From Comamonadaceae bacterium (lineage in GTDB: Bacteria > Pseudomonadota > Gammaproteobacteria > Burkholderiales > Burkholderiaceae_C): a stretch of DNA of 50,058 bases. Both the position numbers and the translations under genes were made by a program. Under the pieces are notes generated by a model. The model did no database searches and had not been told where the DNA came from. It saw only the letters and a list, made by a program, of their open reading frames with translations. Shown piece by piece: positions 21,912-30,210 of this stretch; the first letter of the stretch is position 1, and each line of letters begins with the position of its first letter. The DNA lies in assembly GCA_947442105.1 (NCBI GenBank), contig CANEVH010000027.1, positions 1 through 50,058 of the forward strand, read 5' to 3'.

Positions 21912-23902
21912 AGCGTGCGCAGGTCTGAGAGCGCCTGCAGCCAGGCCGCCTCATCGATCAGGCGGCGCATAGGCGGCAAACCGGCGAGCAGCGGCTTGCC
22001 GTAGCCCATCTGGGTCAGCCGCACGTCGCACACCACCAGAATGCCCCGGTCTGTTTCGCTGCGAATCAGACGTCCGGCACCCTGCTTCAGTGCAATCGCG
22101 GCTTGTGGCAGGTGCAAATTTTTAAACGCATTGCCTCCGCTCGCCACCAAGGAAGCCGCCCGGGCCTGGACCAGCGGGTCGTCTGGCGGGGCGAAAGGCA
22201 GCTTGTCAATCACCAGCAGTTGCAAGGCGTCGCCTGCAATGTCTATGCCCTCCCAAAACGATGCGGTTGCCACCAGCACGCAGCCAGACTTACCGGCAAC
22301 GGTGCTGGCGTTTACAAAGCGCTCTACCAGCTCCCGCTTGGGGGCCTGCCCCTGCACCAACACCTCCAGGGCCAAACCGTCGCTTGGCAAGTGCTGGCGC
22401 AGCAGCTCGGCAATCTTGCGCATGGCGCTTAGCGTGGTGGTCAGCACCATGGTGCGACCGCTGAGGGCGCGCGCACCTTGCAAGGTCAAGTCGGCCACCG
22501 CCGCGCTGTGGGCGGCGTCGTTCGGCTTGGGAAACTGCGCTGGCACATACACAGCCGCTTGGCTGGGATAGTCAAACGGGCTGGGCACCCGCAGCACCTG
22601 GGCGCCCTGGAGACCACAAGAATCGACAAACCAGCTGAGTTGCGCGTCGGTGCCCAGTGTTGCGGAGGTGAATATCCACGAACGGGGCTGGCTGCCGCTG
22701 GGCGCATCGGGGCGCGTCAGGGCGCGTATAGGGTCCGCAATGTTCAAGGGTGACTGGGACAGCTGCACCTGCGCGCCCACCTCCAGCCACCGCACTTCGC
22801 CTTCTGTCGCGGGGCTAGAGAAAATCTGCAAGCTGTCCCGCAAGCTGTCACAGCGCTGCGCCAGCACCGTGAATTCCGGGCCCAGCTCGGCCATGGCGCG
22901 CGCGGCGTCGCCCGCTGCCACCAAGGCCCGCGTGCAGCGCGCCACTGCATGCCGCCATTGCGCGCTGGGCACGCCTTGGGGCGTGGCCTCGACCCAAGAC
23001 CGCAAGGGCTGCTGGCCTTGCGCCGAAAACACATCTTTGAGCGCCTGCGCGCCTTGGGCCAGATCGATTTGCAAGCCTAGCCAATCGGCCAAGCCGCGTG
23101 CCGAACCCTGGGCCAGCGCGGCCAGGTCGCGCCCCAAGGACAGCATTTGGCCCGTGCTCCACTGGCGGGCAAAAAAGTGCACGCCAATGTCGTTGAGCTG
23201 GTGGGCCTCGTCAAGCACCACGGTGGTAACGCTGGGCAAGAGTTCGGCCACGCCCGAGGCGCGCACGCCCAGGTCGGCAAAAAACAAATGGTGGTTGACC
23301 ACCACCACATCGGCCCGCATGGCCTCTTGGCGCGCCAGATTGGTGTGGCAGTTGCGAATCTGCGGGCAGCCGCTGCCCAGGCAGTTATCGCGCGTGGACG
23401 TGACCAGCGGAATGATGCGGGACCGCTCATCCAACTCGGCCACTTCGGCAATATCGCCTGAGACGGTGGCCAAGGCCCAGTCTTCCACGCGGGCCAAGAG
23501 GCGCAGGTCGGCGGCGTCCAGGGTTTGCGTGGTGTGGCGGGCGCTTTGCAGGCGCTGGGTGCACAGGTAGCTGCTGCGCCCTTTGAGCAGCGCCACGCGC
23601 ACCGGAAAGCCAAAGGCTGCCAGCAGGCGCGGAATGTCGCGCAAAAAAAGTTGCTCCTGCAAGGCCTTGGTGGCGGTAGAAAACAGCACTTTTTCACCGC
23701 CCAGCAGAGCCGGGACCACGTAGGCCAGGGTTTTACCCACACCCGTTCCAGCCTCCACCACCAGCACGCCACCGTCCTCTAGGGTGCGAGCCACGGCTAA
23801 GGCCATTTCGGTTTGGCCGGGGCGGCTGCGAAAGCCGGGCAAAGCGCGCGCCAGCACGCCCTCGGGTGAAAACGCGGCCTGCACCGCCGTGTGGAGGGTC
23901 AC
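21908..23902 (-). CDS. DinG/YoaA-type ATP-dependent DNA helicase with Fe-S cluster
   Basis: A 664-residue superfamily 2 (XPD-like) 5'-3' helicase. Seen: the Q-like FRSRPGQ, Walker A EAGTGVGKT (about 50-58), four cysteines placed as in an XPD-type [4Fe-4S] domain (Cys114, Cys174, Cys179, Cys185), the DEAH box at 231-234, and the C-terminal motif VI region QGAGRLIRSETDRG. Such helicases unwind R-loops, D-loops and forked DNA in repair. The start is GTG, sharing GTGA with the preceding stop. A second helicase of this kind lies at 46.5 kb. This one looks more YoaA-like by length. Confidence 0.9.
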   Translation of the reverse strand: MTLHTAVQAAFSPEGVLARALPGFRSRPGQTEMALAVARTLEDGGVLVVEAGTGVGKTLAYVVPALLGGEKVLFSTATKALQEQLFLRDIPRLLAAFGFPVRVALLKGRSSYLCTQRLQSARHTTQTLDAADLRLLARVEDWALATVSGDIAEVAELDERSRIIPLVTSTRDNCLGSGCPQIRNCHTNLARQEAMRADVVVVNHHLFFADLGVRASGVAELLPSVTTVVLDEAHQLNDIGVHFFARQWSTGQMLSLGRDLAALAQGSARGLADWLGLQIDLAQGAQALKDVFSAQGQQPLRSWVEATPQGVPSAQWRHAVARCTRALVAAGDAARAMAELGPEFTVLAQRCDSLRDSLQIFSSPATEGEVRWLEVGAQVQLSQSPLNIADPIRALTRPDAPSGSQPRSWIFTSATLGTDAQLSWFVDSCGLQGAQVLRVPSPFDYPSQAAVYVPAQFPKPNDAAHSAAVADLTLQGARALSGRTMVLTTTLSAMRKIAELLRQHLPSDGLALEVLVQGQAPKRELVERFVNASTVAGKSGCVLVATASFWEGIDIAGDALQLLVIDKLPFAPPDDPLVQARAASLVASGGNAFKNLHLPQAAIALKQGAGRLIRSETDRGILVVCDVRLTQMGYGKPLLAGLPPMRRLIDEAAWLQALSDLRTL

Positions 23903-24609
23903 TGCCGGGGCACAGGCGGCGGCAAGGGCAATGCGCGTGGCGCCGACGCCGCGGACGCTGCCGCTTTGGCGCGCGCTTGTTCGCGCTCGGCCAGGCGGCG
24001 CTGTGCTTGCGCCTGCTTTTTCTCAAAAGCGGCTTGGTTGGCAGCGCGCTCTTGCTCGCTGGGGCCGGTTTGCTGTTTGGGGGGCTTGCTCGGGCTGGCG
24101 GGCTGCGCGGCGGGCGCCTGGGCGCCGCTGGCCGTGTCCGCGCTTGCCGCGTCCATGGGGGCGCCGCTGCGCAACGGCGTGGCCTTTGACGCATGCTCGC
24201 GCAGCTTGGCGTCGCGCTCGGCCTGCTTTTCACGCTGGGCTTTTTCAATGGCTTCGGCATCCATCGCCTGCAACTGCGCCTCGTGCGCTTCTTGCTTTTC
24301 CTTGAGACGCTGCAGCGCGTCTTGCCCGCGCTGCTGGCGGTCTGCGGCATCCAGCGCTGCCTCTTTGCGCTTGATGTCGGCCAGCATGGCGCGCCTGGAG
24401 CGTGCCACGTCGTTCAGGCAATCGCTGGTAAAAAAGCGCTCGTAGCAGGCGCGCTCGGCTGCGTCAAAGACCAGGTTTTGGCGTTCGCGCTCGGCGCTCA
24501 GCGCGCTGCGCTTCGCTTCGGGCGACTCCTTGACAGTTTGGGCCAGTAGCGCGGTGTGCGCGCCCAGCACGGCCAACAGCCACGCAAGGTAAAACCGGGC
24601 GCGCTTCAT
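23899..24609 (-). CDS. exported coiled-coil protein of unknown function
   Basis: A 236-residue protein with a signal peptide (hydrophobic FYLAWLLAVLGAHTALLA, cleavage near residue 23). A short segment follows with two cysteines (ERACYERFFTSDCLNDV) that could form a disulfide. The rest is a long charged coiled coil rich in Glu, Lys, Gln and Arg (about 75-145), then an Ala/Pro/Gln-rich low-complexity stretch, a second helical segment (about 190-220) and a Pro-rich end. It overlaps zapE and the helicase by 4 bases on each side, so all three are probably cotranslated. No function can be assigned. A periplasmic structural role is only a guess. Confidence 0.75.
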   Translation of the reverse strand: MKRARFYLAWLLAVLGAHTALLAQTVKESPEAKRSALSAERERQNLVFDAAERACYERFFTSDCLNDVARSRRAMLADIKRKEAALDAADRQQRGQDALQRLKEKQEAHEAQLQAMDAEAIEKAQREKQAERDAKLREHASKATPLRSGAPMDAASADTASGAQAPAAQPASPSKPPKQQTGPSEQERAANQAAFEKKQAQAQRRLAEREQARAKAAASAASAPRALPLPPPVPRQ

Positions 24610-25703
24610 GTCAGGCGCGTATCCACGTCGCGGCGCTCCAGCGCCAAAAACTCGGCTGACTGCATCTCGTTGAGGCGCGAGACGGTGCGCGGAAACTCAT
24701 GCGCCAGCGGGCCGCTGGTGTACAGCAGCTCGGGCGCCACTTCGGCAGACACCATGAGCTTGACGCGCCGGTCGTACAGCACGTCCACCAGCCAAGTAAA
24801 GCGCCGAGCCTCGGAGCTGCCGTTGGCCTGCATCTGCGGCACGTCGCTCAGCAGCACGGTGTGGAACTGGCTGGCGATTTCCAGGTAGTCGTTTTGCGAG
24901 CGCGGGCCGCCGCACAGCTCTTTAAAGTCAAACCACACCAGGCCGCCCGCGCGCCTGCGGGCTCGGATCTTGCGCGCCTCAATCTGCAGCACCGGCTCGC
25001 CGTCGGGGCATTCGGCCAGACTTTGAAAGGCCTCGGTCATGGCGGCGTCGGCGGCGGCGCCGTTGGGCACCTGGTACAAATCCAGCCGCTCTAGCGTGCG
25101 GCGGCGGTAATCCACGCCGTTGTCCACGTTGACGACGTCCATCTTTTGGTTGAGCAGTGCGATAGCGGGCAGCACCCGGTCGCGGTGCATGCCGCCGGGG
25201 TACAGATCATTGGGCTGGAAGTTGGAGGTGGTGACAAAGCCCACACCGTTGTCAAACAAGGCTTGCAGCAGGCGGTGCAAGATCATGGCGTCGGTGATGT
25301 CGGCCACGTGGAATTCGTCAAAGCAGATCAGCTTGTAGCGCTGCGCCATGCGCTGGCCGAGAACGTCCAGCGGGTTGACCGTGCCTTGCAGCTCGTGCAG
25401 CTCGCGGTGCACCTCGCGCATGAATTCGTGAAAGTGCAGCCGCGTTTTGCGTTGGATGGGCACGGCCTCAAAAAAGCAGTCCATCAAAAAGCTCTTGCCC
25501 CGCCCTACCCCGCCGTACATGTAAACGCCGCGCGGAATGGGCGGGCGGTTGATCAGCTTTTTGAGCTTGTTGGAGCGTTTGTCTTTGTAAGCGGCCCATT
25601 CAGTGGCACAACGCTCCAGGGCGGCCACGGCCCGCAGTTGCGCCGGGTCGCTGTGGTAGCCGCGGGTTTCAAGCTCTTTTTGGTAGTGTTCTAGTACGGT
25701 CAT
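24606..25703 (-). CDS. zapE: cell division protein ZapE (AFG1-like ATPase)
   Basis: A 365-residue AAA-type ATPase of the AFG1/LACE1 family. In E. coli it acts on FtsZ rings under stress or low oxygen. Seen: Walker A YGGVGRGKSFLMD near residue 64, Walker B ICFDEFHVADITDAMILHRL (in part) with sensor-like FVTTSNFQPNDLYPGG, and the C-terminal DVLYDRRVKL segment with arginine finger region. Length and motifs are full. It is the first gene of the overlapping zapE-coiled-coil-helicase trio. The upstream gap holds a pair of alternative hairpins. Confidence 0.94.
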   Translation of the reverse strand: MTVLEHYQKELETRGYHSDPAQLRAVAALERCATEWAAYKDKRSNKLKKLINRPPIPRGVYMYGGVGRGKSFLMDCFFEAVPIQRKTRLHFHEFMREVHRELHELQGTVNPLDVLGQRMAQRYKLICFDEFHVADITDAMILHRLLQALFDNGVGFVTTSNFQPNDLYPGGMHRDRVLPAIALLNQKMDVVNVDNGVDYRRRTLERLDLYQVPNGAAADAAMTEAFQSLAECPDGEPVLQIEARKIRARRRAGGLVWFDFKELCGGPRSQNDYLEIASQFHTVLLSDVPQMQANGSSEARRFTWLVDVLYDRRVKLMVSAEVAPELLYTSGPLAHEFPRTVSRLNEMQSAEFLALERRDVDTRLT

Positions 25704-25782
25704 GCGGGCGGTATTGTGCCTTGCAGCGCCCTGGTGGCGCGGGCCCGCCCATCACCCCTTAAGCCGCCCCAGACCATGGCGC

Positions 25783-25812
25783 GCCTGCGGGCTAAGCAGG
25801 CTAAAGCCTGCT
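25783..25812 (-). other. alternative hairpins between a membrane-protein gene and zapE
   Basis: Read on the minus strand, AGCAGGC-TTTA-GCCTGCT (7-bp stem, 25795-25812) overlaps the stop codon of the upstream gene. GCCTGC-N7-GCAGGC (25783-25801) shares one arm with it. The two stems exclude each other. There is no U-run, so this is not a standard intrinsic terminator. It may be an RNA switch or stabiliser ahead of zapE. Confidence 0.5.
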
Positions 25813-26424
25813 AGGAAAAAGCGCGTCCTTGGCTGCGAGAAACGCCACAATCGGCAGCCATGGGTAGGCCATCAGGTTACCCGCCTCCTTGAACACCGCA
25901 CTTTCCACCGGCCCGCTGGCGCGGAAGCTGAACTCAGACCGCTTCAATGGCGCGCCGGACGTGGGTGCGTAACAAAACCACTGGTCGTGGCTATCGCGGA
26001 CGCAGGTGCGCCCATCACTGCCGATCAATTCCACCTTGGTTCCAAAATCAGGATGGCCCACAATCACCCCAGTCACCCGCAAGCGCTCGCCCAGCAGCTC
26101 GCCCGCTGCGCTGCCTGATCCGCTGGCGGCTGGCCGCACCTCTTGCAAGTAGCCGTCAGTGAGGATGGGAAACACCAGGGGGTTTTTCTCTATCGTTTCG
26201 TTAAACAGCACGCCCACAGCCATAAATGCGATCACGCCAATCAAAGGCCACCGGCTCTCAAAATGCCGGTGGGCGTAGGCAAGGGCGTAGTACGCAAACG
26301 GAATGGCCCAGAAATAGGCGGTAAGCCCGTAGTTCATCGCACCGCTGGCCATAAACACAAACGACAGGTAGTAGGCGGTGGTGGCCAGTTTGGACGGGGA
26401 CGGGGCCTTGGAAACGGGGGTCAT
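25801..26424 (-). CDS. membrane protein of unknown function
   Basis: A 207-residue protein with about three N-terminal transmembrane segments (residues 14-32, 34-50 and 60-77). A soluble domain follows at about 85-185 with two cysteines (GRTCVRDSHDQWFCY), and the C-terminus is hydrophobic. The ATG at 26424 has a good AAGGAG site. The frame is open 45 codons further upstream but without family-like content or a ribosome site. No family recognised. It is followed by the hairpins before zapE and preceded by a small lipoprotein gene in the same direction. Confidence 0.7.
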   Translation of the reverse strand: MTPVSKAPSPSKLATTAYYLSFVFMASGAMNYGLTAYFWAIPFAYYALAYAHRHFESRWPLIGVIAFMAVGVLFNETIEKNPLVFPILTDGYLQEVRPAASGSGSAAGELLGERLRVTGVIVGHPDFGTKVELIGSDGRTCVRDSHDQWFCYAPTSGAPLKRSEFSFRASGPVESAVFKEAGNLMAYPWLPIVAFLAAKDALFPSRL

Positions 26425-26497
26425 GCTTGCACACTCCTTGGGGTTGATCGGAGCCAGTCGGGCTGGGCTGGGGCCAGGACAGCCGGGGCAAAGGGCG

Positions 26498-26776
26498 TTA
26501 TTGGGACGCGGCGTCCATGGATTGTTTGCGCGCCTCAAGCTGCGCATTCGCCTGCTCAAGCTGCTGCTTGACTGCCTCCAACTGCTGCTGCGCCGCCTGC
26601 GCTTGTTGGACCTGCAGTTTGGCGGCGGCGGCAGCCGTGGCGGCGGTTTCCATGCCGCAGCCGTACAGGCTCAGCGCCAAGGAGAGTACCGCAAGCCGGA
26701 CTTGCCATGGGCTGGTGGTGGTGGCAGTGGCGGTGACCATGGTTTTTGCGTCGGGGGTGCGTGGTTTGGTTTGCAT
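26498..26776 (-). CDS. small coiled-coil lipoprotein
   Basis: A 92-residue putative lipoprotein. A signal sequence ends LSLYGC (lipid Cys40 from the ATG at 26776, or residue 28 if the internal Met13 is used). The rest is an Ala/Gln/Glu heptad pattern (about 55-88, LQVQQAQAAQQQLEAVKQQL in part), an Lpp-like alpha-helical coil. AGGAG lies 8 bases before the ATG at 26776. Outer-membrane anchoring and a trimeric or dimeric coil are inferred. No named family recognised. Confidence 0.65.
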   Translation of the reverse strand: MQTKPRTPDAKTMVTATATTTSPWQVRLAVLSLALSLYGCGMETAATAAAAAKLQVQQAQAAQQQLEAVKQQLEQANAQLEARKQSMDAASQ

Positions 26777-26816
26777 GTTTTGGGCTCCTGAAAGCGGTCT
26801 GGGCGGTGGCTGAACT

Positions 26817-27098
26817 TTAGTGTGACAGTGCAGACTGACCACGGGCAAAAGCCGACATAGTCAATTTTTGGTAAAGCCCAATCGACAACGCAACTGGGTT
26901 GGCATCTTCGGGCAGGCCTTTGAAGGCACAGGCGGTGTTTACGGCTTTGCCTGGAAGGTGGTGGACTTTGGTCAGGGCCGGCGGCATGACCGAGAGATCG
27001 TAATTAGCGGGCAAGCAGGCGTCACCAAAGCGGGCGCGGGCGTCGCGCACGGCCTCTTCCCGAAAGGGGACCTTGGCGTAGTGAAGTGTGGCTGGCAT
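26817..27098 (-). CDS. small hypothetical protein
   Basis: A 93-residue frame with codon usage like the neighbouring genes (mostly G/C in third positions), an ATG with a weak AAGG upstream, and globular composition including two Cys and several His. No signal peptide or transmembrane segment. It precedes the small lipoprotein gene by 40 bases on the same strand. The opposite strand is also open here for 149 codons with a poorer start, so the call is moderate. No function recognised. Confidence 0.5.
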   Translation of the reverse strand: MPATLHYAKVPFREEAVRDARARFGDACLPANYDLSVMPPALTKVHHLPGKAVNTACAFKGLPEDANPVALSIGLYQKLTMSAFARGQSALSH

Positions 27099-27117
27099 GC
27101 GCGCGCCTTGCTCTGGG

Positions 27118-27131
27118 TGAAAGAACTTTCA
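27118..27131. promoter_or_regulatory. candidate dyad upstream of the small hypothetical gene
   Basis: TGAAAG-AA-CTTTCA, two perfect 6-bp arms, lies 20 bases upstream of the minus-strand start at 27098. The half-site TGAAAG recurs at 27157-27162. It may be a repressor or activator site. Confidence 0.3.
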
Positions 27132-27170
27132 TCATCCGGGGGTGCTGCGCACTGTGTGAAAGTTGCTGGA

Positions 27171-27196
27171 TTGCCAAACCATTATGCATTTGGCAA
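27171..27196. promoter_or_regulatory. 26-bp dyad TTGCCAAA-N10-TTTGGCAA
   Basis: Two perfect 8-bp inverted arms are separated by ten AT-leaning bases, in the gap between the end of the LacI-type gene and the small hypothetical gene. There is no U-run on the minus strand, so it resembles a dimeric regulator site more than a terminator. It might also act as an RNA hairpin at the 3' end of the repressor transcript. Confidence 0.45.
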
Positions 27197-27239
27197 TTCA
27201 CCAGCCGCGCCACAGATGGGTCGCCGAGCGGCAGGCGAG

Positions 27240-28295
27240 CTAGCGCGGTCGGGTGGTTTCGCGCAGCACCAAGTAGGGCTCTACCCAGGCGGGCTCGGCG
27301 TCCAGTTTGACTCCTAATGCGCGCAGCAGTGCCTGGGCTGCGGCCAAGCCCAGTTCAAAAATGGGCTGGTGCACCGTGGTGATGGGGGGCGTCATGTACT
27401 GCGACTGGGGCAGGTCGTCAAAGCCTACCAATGAAAACTCGCCCGGCACGGCGCGCCCCAGGCGGTAGAGCGCCATGCGTGCGCCCCAGAGGGTTTGGTC
27501 GTTGGCGCAAAACACGGCAGTAAAGGGGATGCCGCTGTTAAGCAGCCTGAGCATGGCGGCTTCGCCACCGCCTTCTTGGTAGTCGCCCTCCACCATCAAG
27601 GCCGGGTTGACCGGCAACTGCGCCTGGCGACAGGCCTGGAAGAAGCCTTCGGTGCGGTCCAAAGCGTCGGGATGCGCGCGCGGCCCGGTAATGTAGGCGA
27701 TGCTGGTGTGGCCCAGCTCGATCAGATGCTGGGTGGCCAAGAGCGCGCCGCGCACGTTGTCAAAGTCAAAGCCCTGGAGCTGGTGGCCGGTGATTTTTCG
27801 CCCAGTCACCACGATGGGCTGCACACGGGCAAAGTCGATCAGCTCGCTGTCGCGCAAATGGCCGCCCAGCACGGCGATGGCGTCCACCTTGCGGGCCATT
27901 AACAGGCGCATGCGTTCGGCCTCTTCGGTGGGACTCCAGTGGCCGGGGATGACCAGCGGGGCGTAGCCGCTGCCCTCTAAGCCGCGCTCAATGCCCTTGA
28001 GGGCGCGCGCGAAGTACAGGCTGTCAAAGTCTTGCGTCAGCACCCCTATGGTCATGGTGGAGCCACTGCGCAGGCTCTTGGCCGAAAAATTGGGGCGGAA
28101 CTTGAGTTTGCTAATCGCGTCTTCCACCGCGCGCTTGCGTTCGGGGGACACATTGGCCGAGCCATTGATGATGCGCGACACCGTGCTAGGCGACACGCCG
28201 GCGAGACGGGCGACGTCAAACAGGGTGGGCGGATTCAAGCCCTCGGGCGCAGCGCCGGGCGGCGCGAACTCTGGCTTGGTGGGCGTGGTGGACAT
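27240..28295 (-). CDS. LacI-family transcriptional repressor of the glucan locus
   Basis: A 351-residue regulator. A helix-turn-helix (about 24-45, TLFDVARLAGVSPSTVSRI) and hinge (FSAKSLRSG near 70-78) are followed by a periplasmic-binding-protein-like sensor domain with the family segments TIGVLTQDF, LVGFDDLPQSQYMTPPITT and near-C-terminal AAQALLRALG. It probably binds a sugar or short glucan and represses the divergent transport/hydrolase genes. The ATG at 28295 lacks a clear ribosome site. The frame is open 48 codons upstream without family content. An unusual Pro-rich 20-residue lead precedes the helix-turn-helix. Confidence 0.9.
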   Translation of the reverse strand: MSTTPTKPEFAPPGAAPEGLNPPTLFDVARLAGVSPSTVSRIINGSANVSPERKRAVEDAISKLKFRPNFSAKSLRSGSTMTIGVLTQDFDSLYFARALKGIERGLEGSGYAPLVIPGHWSPTEEAERMRLLMARKVDAIAVLGGHLRDSELIDFARVQPIVVTGRKITGHQLQGFDFDNVRGALLATQHLIELGHTSIAYITGPRAHPDALDRTEGFFQACRQAQLPVNPALMVEGDYQEGGGEAAMLRLLNSGIPFTAVFCANDQTLWGARMALYRLGRAVPGEFSLVGFDDLPQSQYMTPPITTVHQPIFELGLAAAQALLRALGVKLDAEPAWVEPYLVLRETTRPR

Positions 28296-28893
28296 GGCGG
28301 CAGTAGGCGTTGGGTGGATCGGAGGGATGCAAGCGCACCGTGGCAAATCAGTCGATTCTTGGCATTCGTGGTATCGATTGCAAGTATTTTGATCCAGACA
28401 GGATTGTATGTTTTCTGGCGCTGGCAGTTTTGTCAACAAAAACGCTTCTATCCAAAATTTGAGAATCGATGAACGCCGTCCTCGATGTGCGCGTCAGGTT
28501 TGGATAAAATGCACTTTTTTAGTTGTTATATTTTAGTGAAAAAGATAATTTCAAAATTAAAAATCGTTATATTTAATTTATTTGGCTATTTTCGTCATTT
28601 TTTTAGAATTTTTATCCTATCGCGGTGCTTTGCCATTCGAAAAAAGATGGGTCTCAAAGGAAACGGCACTGAAAGATGCTGCGCATGACTCGGGCAACAC
28701 GCCAACGATTTGCCTAAAATTTTCGATTATGAATTTACAGAGAATTAGGGTTTTTCCTAGTAAAAGCTCTTGGTTTTGGTCGTAAAATTTTCTGAAATCG
28801 ATTTCACGATCAGGTTTCATACCCAGAAAACGGCCACACCAAACACCTTGGAAGCCGTGGAGTCAGCAGATACCAAACTAAGGAGACAAGACG
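28296..28893. promoter_or_regulatory. AT-rich divergent control region of the glucan locus
   Basis: About 600 bases without a gene between the repressor and the sugar-binding protein genes. Positions about 28500-28660 are strikingly AT-rich against the GC-rich surroundings. ATCGAT cores occur at 28373-28378, 28465-28470 and 28797-28802. A TTTTGT-CA-ACAAAA dyad at 28428-28441 contains a consensus TTGACA on the minus strand and may serve the repressor gene. On the plus strand TTTACA (28734-28739) with TAGTAA 18 bases on is a possible promoter upstream of the perfect palindrome. AAGGAG at 28880-28885 is the ribosome site for the first transport gene. Confidence 0.6.
28793..28806. promoter_or_regulatory. 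candidate LacI-type operator TGAAATCGATTTCA
   Basis: A perfect 14-bp palindrome with a central CG step, the usual form of LacI-family operators, 88 bases before the first structural gene and about 20-35 bases beyond the possible start site of the plus-strand promoter. An imperfect relative (TGGTATCGATTGCA, five of seven pairs) lies at 28369-28382 next to the repressor gene and could mediate autoregulation. Confidence 0.6.
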
Positions 28894-30144
28894 ATGCAGC
28901 GCAGCTTACGAACCCTCTTGGCGATAGCCACTCTGGCACTGGGCACGGCCGCGCATGCGGAAAAAGTGACCATCACCGTATCTTCCTTCCCCGACCTGGA
29001 CCGGGGCGTGAAAGCAGCTATCCCCGGCTTTAAAAAGCTGTATCCCGATGTGGAAGTCAAGCTCTCCAGCATGGCCTACCCGGACCACCACACAGCCATG
29101 ACGACCGCCCTGGCCACAGGCGCCAACTTGCCCGATGTGATGGGCATTGACATGGGCTTTATCGGCAAGTTCGCTGAGTCCGGCGGTCTGGAAGACCTGT
29201 CCAAAGCGCCGTACAACGCCACAGCCCAGGTATCAAAAATCGCCAAATTTGCCATACCGGCCGCCACCAACAGCAAAGGCGCATTGGCGGCGCTGCCCGT
29301 GGACATTGGCCCCGGCGCCTTGTTTTACCGCACCGACCTGCTGCAAAAAGCCGGCGTAACAGAAGCCGAGATGACCAAGAGCTGGGAAGGCTTTATCGCG
29401 GCGGGCAAAAAAGTGAAGGCCAGCACCGGCGCCTACATGCTGGCCAACGCCACTGACATCAAAGACATCTACATCCGCGCCGGGCTCAAAGACGGCGAGG
29501 GCATTTATTTTGACAAGGCAGGCAAGAGCTTGGTGGCCAGCGAGCGCTTTGAGCGCGCCTTTGACCTGACGCGCCAAGCCCGCCAGGCCGGCATAGACGC
29601 CAAGGTCAGTGCCTGGACCAATGAGTGGAGCGAAGGTTTTCGCCGCGACAAGATTGCTGCGCAGATGATGGGCGCGTGGCTTTCGGGCCACCTGAAGAAC
29701 TGGATTGTTCCCAACACCAGCGGCAAGTGGCGCTCGTCGCAGCTTCCCGCCGGGGCGTTTGCGGCCTACGGTGGCTCGTTTTACGCGGTGCCCGCCAAGG
29801 CGGCCAACAAGCAAGCGGCCTGGAACTTTGTGCAGTACCTGACGCTGAACAAAGACCAGCAGCTGGAAGCATTCCGCAATATGGACGCATTTCCTTCGCT
29901 CGTAGAGGCGCAGACGGACGCGTTTACCGACCAGCCCATCGAGTTTCTGGCCGGCCAAAAGGCCCGGCAATTGTGGAAGGCCGCAGCAGACCGCATTCCA
30001 GCGGTGGCGGTGGACCGCTATGACGCTGTAGCAGCCGAAATTGTGGGCGCCGAGCTGGACAAAGTGCTTGAGCAGGGCAAGGACATCAAACAAGCCCTGG
30101 CCGACGCCAAGTCTGGCATCGAGCGCCGGGTGCGGCGCAAGTAA
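28894..30144 (+). CDS. ABC transporter sugar-binding protein
   Basis: A 416-residue periplasmic solute-binding protein of the carbohydrate (family 1) type. A signal peptide ends AHA near residue 22. Typical segments are PGFKKLYPDVEVKL, TALATGANLPDVMGIDMGF, ALPVDIGPGALFYRTDLLQKAGV and KWRSSQLPAG. AAGGAG stands 8 bases before the ATG. First gene of the plus-strand run. With GH1, GH5 and GH9 genes downstream, the likely ligand is cellobiose or a related beta-glucan oligosaccharide. That substrate is inferred from context, not from binding residues. Confidence 0.93.
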   Translation: MQRSLRTLLAIATLALGTAAHAEKVTITVSSFPDLDRGVKAAIPGFKKLYPDVEVKLSSMAYPDHHTAMTTALATGANLPDVMGIDMGFIGKFAESGGLEDLSKAPYNATAQVSKIAKFAIPAATNSKGALAALPVDIGPGALFYRTDLLQKAGVTEAEMTKSWEGFIAAGKKVKASTGAYMLANATDIKDIYIRAGLKDGEGIYFDKAGKSLVASERFERAFDLTRQARQAGIDAKVSAWTNEWSEGFRRDKIAAQMMGAWLSGHLKNWIVPNTSGKWRSSQLPAGAFAAYGGSFYAVPAKAANKQAAWNFVQYLTLNKDQQLEAFRNMDAFPSLVEAQTDAFTDQPIEFLAGQKARQLWKAAADRIPAVAVDRYDAVAAEIVGAELDKVLEQGKDIKQALADAKSGIERRVRRK

Positions 30145-30210
30145 GCCCCCCACCCCAACCGCAGCCCACCCGCAGGCCACTAAATCGCCCTCTAAAACGG
30201 ACTTCGCACC

